Notes under the pieces: model-generated
The model's input: the letters and a program-made list of their open reading frames with translations, nothing else
Databases searched by the model: none
Told to the model about the DNA's origin: nothing
From: Chryseobacterium sp. StRB126
GTDB lineage: Bacteria > Bacteroidota > Bacteroidia > Flavobacteriales > Weeksellaceae
Direction of reading: 5' to 3'
DNA length: 64,000 nt
Assembly: GCF_000829375.1 (NCBI RefSeq)
Contig: NZ_AP014624.1
Span: 2,418,001-2,482,000 of the forward strand
In this document: positions 61,876-64,000 of the stretch, piece by piece
Layout of the letters: every line of letters begins with the position of its first letter
Position numbering within the stretch: the stretch's first letter is position 1
Translations under genes and position numbers: made by a program

Positions 61876-62510
61876 CAATGGGAGGTTGGCAAAATTAAGG
61901 AAGACATTGCTGATTTTGTTCCAAAAGGCTATGAAATTTTTGAAAAATCTTATGGTGATCTCAATAAAGATGGACTGGAAGATTGTATGCTCATCATCAA
62001 AAAAATAGAAGCAGCCAATATTGTAAACCATGAATCTCAGGGCAGGCTGGATATGAACTGTTGTGGTATCATAGTCCTTTTTAAAAACCAGAATGGTTAT
62101 CAATTGGCTGCAGAAAATGATACCTGTTTTTCATCTGAGAATGAGGATGGAGGTGTCTATTTTTCTCCTGAACTTTTTGTAGAGGCTGAAAAAGGAAATT
62201 TGATCGTTCACTATGCCCATGGAAGATATAGATATTGGCGGTATATATTCAGGTATCAGAATTCTGGCTTTGAACTGATTGGATACGATGAAAGTTCCAA
62301 TAATGGTCCACTGGTGAACAGTACAACCAGTATCAATTTTTCAACAAAAAAGAAAAGAAAAGAAAAGATACCAACACCAATGAGGATGCAGTAGGAGGAG
62401 ACGAAATATTTGAAACCACCTGAGGCAATATAAAAATTACCAAACTGTTTAACCTTACAGGAATCAAGGGTTTTGAAGAAACGGCAACGTCAGAAATTGT
62501 AGCTCCAATA
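61876..62510 (+). pseudogene. Decayed gene: missing start, frameshift and in-frame TGA
   Basis: The frame encodes QWEVGKIKEDIADFVPKGYE and continues through ATG 61987 (DCMLIIKKIE) to a TAG at 62394, but no start codon precedes it and an in-frame TAA lies at 61870. The likely signal peptide of this secreted-type family is missing. In the next frame after an AAAAG repeat (62348-62367), the text continues as DTNTNEDAVGGDEIFETT, then TGA (probably once TGG), then GNIKITKLFNLTGIKGFEE. I recall this pattern from a Bacteroidota family with STKKK then ETW. The whole locus is therefore a decayed copy. Confidence 0.6.
62348..62367 (+). repeat. Four AAAAG pentamers within the decayed gene
   Basis: AAAAG is repeated four times in a row. 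Loss or gain of one unit would shift the frame by five bases, and the coding text after it continues in another frame, so slippage here is a simple cause of the frameshift. Confidence 0.8.
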
Positions 62511-62511
62511 A

Positions 62512-62543
62512 TAACTTCCAGCCTCTCTCTTCCAGCTTCCAGT
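62512..62543 (-). repeat. Dispersed CTTCCAGCC element
   Basis: The forward strand reads AACTTCCAGCCTCTCTCTTC and then CAGCTTCCAGTC, the reverse-complement form of the array unit leader (GGCTGGAAG). It follows the decayed gene and precedes the TPR-HTH gene. Confidence 0.6.
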
Positions 62544-62631
62544 CTATTATCCTTAATTTTATTATCCCAAACTCGGGTTAAATTATGAAAGTGTATTTAT
62601 ATGCTTCAAGACAGACTGATTTTCATTGACA

Positions 62632-64000
62632 TTATTTTATTTCCGCATTTTTTATATATTCTTTAATCCAGAGAGAAAGGTCTTCTTCTGAAGAAATATT
62701 GATTTTTTTTCTGAAATTATATCTGTTATTTTCTATGGTTTTTACAGATTTAAAAGTGTATTGCGAAATTTCTTTTGTTGTAAAGCCAAGATAGAGATAA
62801 GCTGATAGAACAAGTTCAGAAGTTCTGAACTTAGGATTTATTTTTAACATTTTTCCGGTGAAGTCAGGAAAAATCATTTGAAATCTATTCCAAAATTCCG
62901 GCGAATTGTTTTTAACCATCAGAATGAGTTCTGATACTGAATCATTAACTTTTTCCTGTAATGTGGTAATGGTTTTCTCTTTTACTGTCAGATCATATTT
63001 TGTCTTTTCTAACAAATCATTTTTGCTTTCAATGATTTTATTTTTTTTCTTTCTTAATTTATGAATAATGTATGCCAAAAGTAATAAGGAAAGTAATAGG
63101 GTTGAAGTATAAATAAGGATATTTTTGTTCCTAGCTGCGTTGGTTTTTTCTATTTCTTCATTTAAAAGACCTTCCGCAATTCGTACAATATCTTGTCTTG
63201 TGACTTTTTCATCAAATCTTCTTTGTTCCGACGATATCTTTAAATATTTTTTCTCATTGGAAATATCTCCTATTTTGTTATAACACTGAGAAATCTTCAG
63301 GTTTATATCTGAGCTGGAATACAGATACTTTTTTTTATTTTCAATGGCGTTTTTATAATAGCTGATAGCATTTTTGTATTGTTTTGATAAAAAATAATAG
63401 TCTCCATATGCTTCTAAAATAGGGTATATATAGGTGTGATTTTCTTTAATAGCTTGAATGTAAGATTTTTCTATGAATGGAAGAGCCTGTTTTTCTTTGT
63501 GCTCCCTGTTGTATATCTGAGCTTTATAAAAGTAACTGTAAGCCTTTCTTCTAAACATACGGTTAAATGAGAGATACTGTTTTTCAGGAATTTCTTCAGC
63601 CAATTGTATAGATTTGTTAATATAGAAATGTGCAGAATCATATTTTTGATTTTCTGTATAACAATCGGCTATCCACATATATATTCTTGAGACAAAAAGT
63701 TTTGACTCAGCATTTTTGTTAGGGTCTACCAGCTTTAACGCAGCCTTATTTTCCTTCATTTCCTGCGGGATCATGTAAAGTCTGGAATAATAAATACTGG
63801 TAAGTTCAGTAAAAAGAGCCATTAAAAAGGAATTGTTTCTTACAGCTTCTTCATTTCTCCCTTTTTTTATAAAGGCGTAGCTTTCTTTGTATTTACCCAT
63901 AAAAATCATGTTTCGAGCCATATAATAGTAAGCATCAGCTTTTTGTTTTGAAGTTCCGGATTTATCTGCAAGAAGACAGGCTCTTTTTGAATACATGTAT
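62632..64000 (-). CDS. TPR-containing regulator with C-terminal LuxR-like HTH, 5' end outside the window
   Basis: The visible frame gives 454 residues from an internal Met at 63996, but the codon before it is open (TAC) and the family usually has a signal sequence and more TPRs, so the true start lies beyond the window. Visible parts are TPR helices, a transmembrane segment (NILIYTSTLLLSLLLLAYII, about 285-304), a coiled coil and an HTH (FTTKEISQYTFKSVKTIENN). It is a more distant member of the group at 7105 and 8650. Signal and targets are unknown. Confidence 0.85.
   Translation of the reverse strand, partial: YMYSKRACLLADKSGTSKQKADAYYYMARNMIFMGKYKESYAFIKKGRNEEAVRNNSFLMALFTELTSIYYSRLYMIPQEMKENKAALKLVDPNKNAESKLFVSRIYMWIADCYTENQKYDSAHFYINKSIQLAEEIPEKQYLSFNRMFRRKAYSYFYKAQIYNREHKEKQALPFIEKSYIQAIKENHTYIYPILEAYGDYYFLSKQYKNAISYYKNAIENKKKYLYSSSDINLKISQCYNKIGDISNEKKYLKISSEQRRFDEKVTRQDIVRIAEGLLNEEIEKTNAARNKNILIYTSTLLLSLLLLAYIIHKLRKKKNKIIESKNDLLEKTKYDLTVKEKTITTLQEKVNDSVSELILMVKNNSPEFWNRFQMIFPDFTGKMLKINPKFRTSELVLSAYLYLGFTTKEISQYTFKSVKTIENNRYNFRKKINISSEEDLSLWIKEYIKNAEIK

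Noticed and set aside
18999..62510. Reassigned TGA codon, given three in-frame TGA codons (19185, 58424, 62421)
   Set aside because: Several intact genes here end in TGA (for example the genes ending at 10071 and 14583), and the three lesions are explained by single mutations or error. TGA is a stop in this organism.

Overview
The window looks like a chromosomal segment of a Flavobacteriia species, most likely Chryseobacterium or a close relative. The evidence is an AT-rich composition, repeated Bacteroidota-type promoters (TTG or TTTG, then 17-19 nt, then TAnnTTTG), type IX secretion (T9SS) sorting domains, several outer-membrane TonB receptors and lipoproteins, DUF2480, a FecI/FecR pair and membrane-anchored TPR-HTH regulators. 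No phage, transposase, plasmid backbone or CRISPR array was seen. The genus is inferred from gene content.

Layout. 0-6.8 kb: tandem cold-shock genes (one cut by the window edge), a TPR glycosyltransferase, a T9SS cargo protein with a collagen-like protein, an AraC regulator next to a DAPG-hydrolase-like gene, a tRNA-Lys and a GNAT. 7-11.4 kb: two tandem TPR-HTH lipoprotein regulators, the decayed remnant of a third, and a structured gene desert. 11.4-18.4 kb: a Tet(X)-like flavin monooxygenase with its AraC gene, a quinone-oxidoreductase-like gene, a Crp/Fnr gene, an eight-unit array of ~245 bp repeats and a ketopantoate-reductase-like gene. 18.5-23.6 kb: a redox operon (superoxide dismutase, DUF2480, FMN reductase, ferredoxin-NADP reductase, a 2Fe-2S ferredoxin gene broken by an in-frame TGA, a 4Fe-4S ferredoxin) divergent from a SufR-like Fe-S regulator. 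23.6-34 kb: ECF sigma, FecR and STN-TonB receptor, then a beta-helix lipoprotein, a T9SS protein, another lipoprotein, an S41 protease and a small coiled-coil protein. 34-43.4 kb: a fatty acid hydroxylase, a second tandem repeat, a MarR/UvrA-like pair and a beta-propeller phytase/TonB receptor operon. 43.5-49.2 kb: DUF4236, NTF2-fold proteins, azoreductase, an ECF41-type sigma factor and a JmjC-like protein. 49.5-64 kb: M1 aminopeptidase, PutP, MFS/HxlR pair, AAA ATPase, GNATs, DUF418 protein, Crp/Fnr, two decayed genes and a third TPR-HTH regulator running off the end.

The strongest regulatory signals, all read directly, are as follows. (1) A perfect CAAC-N6-GTTG palindrome, the operator form known for cyanobacterial SufR, overlaps the -33 element of the sod operon, and a degenerate copy lies just downstream of the regulator's own promoter. 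(2) Two copies of TGTCAC(A/G)-N16-TGTCTT lie in front of the ECF41-like sigma gene and the following azoreductase gene, suggesting a self-contained regulon. (3) A TGTGA-N6-TCACA palindrome sits at an activator-like position before an NTF2-fold gene. Other points of note are the eight-copy repeat array, the decayed third TPR-HTH paralogue and the nonsense codon in the 2Fe-2S ferredoxin.
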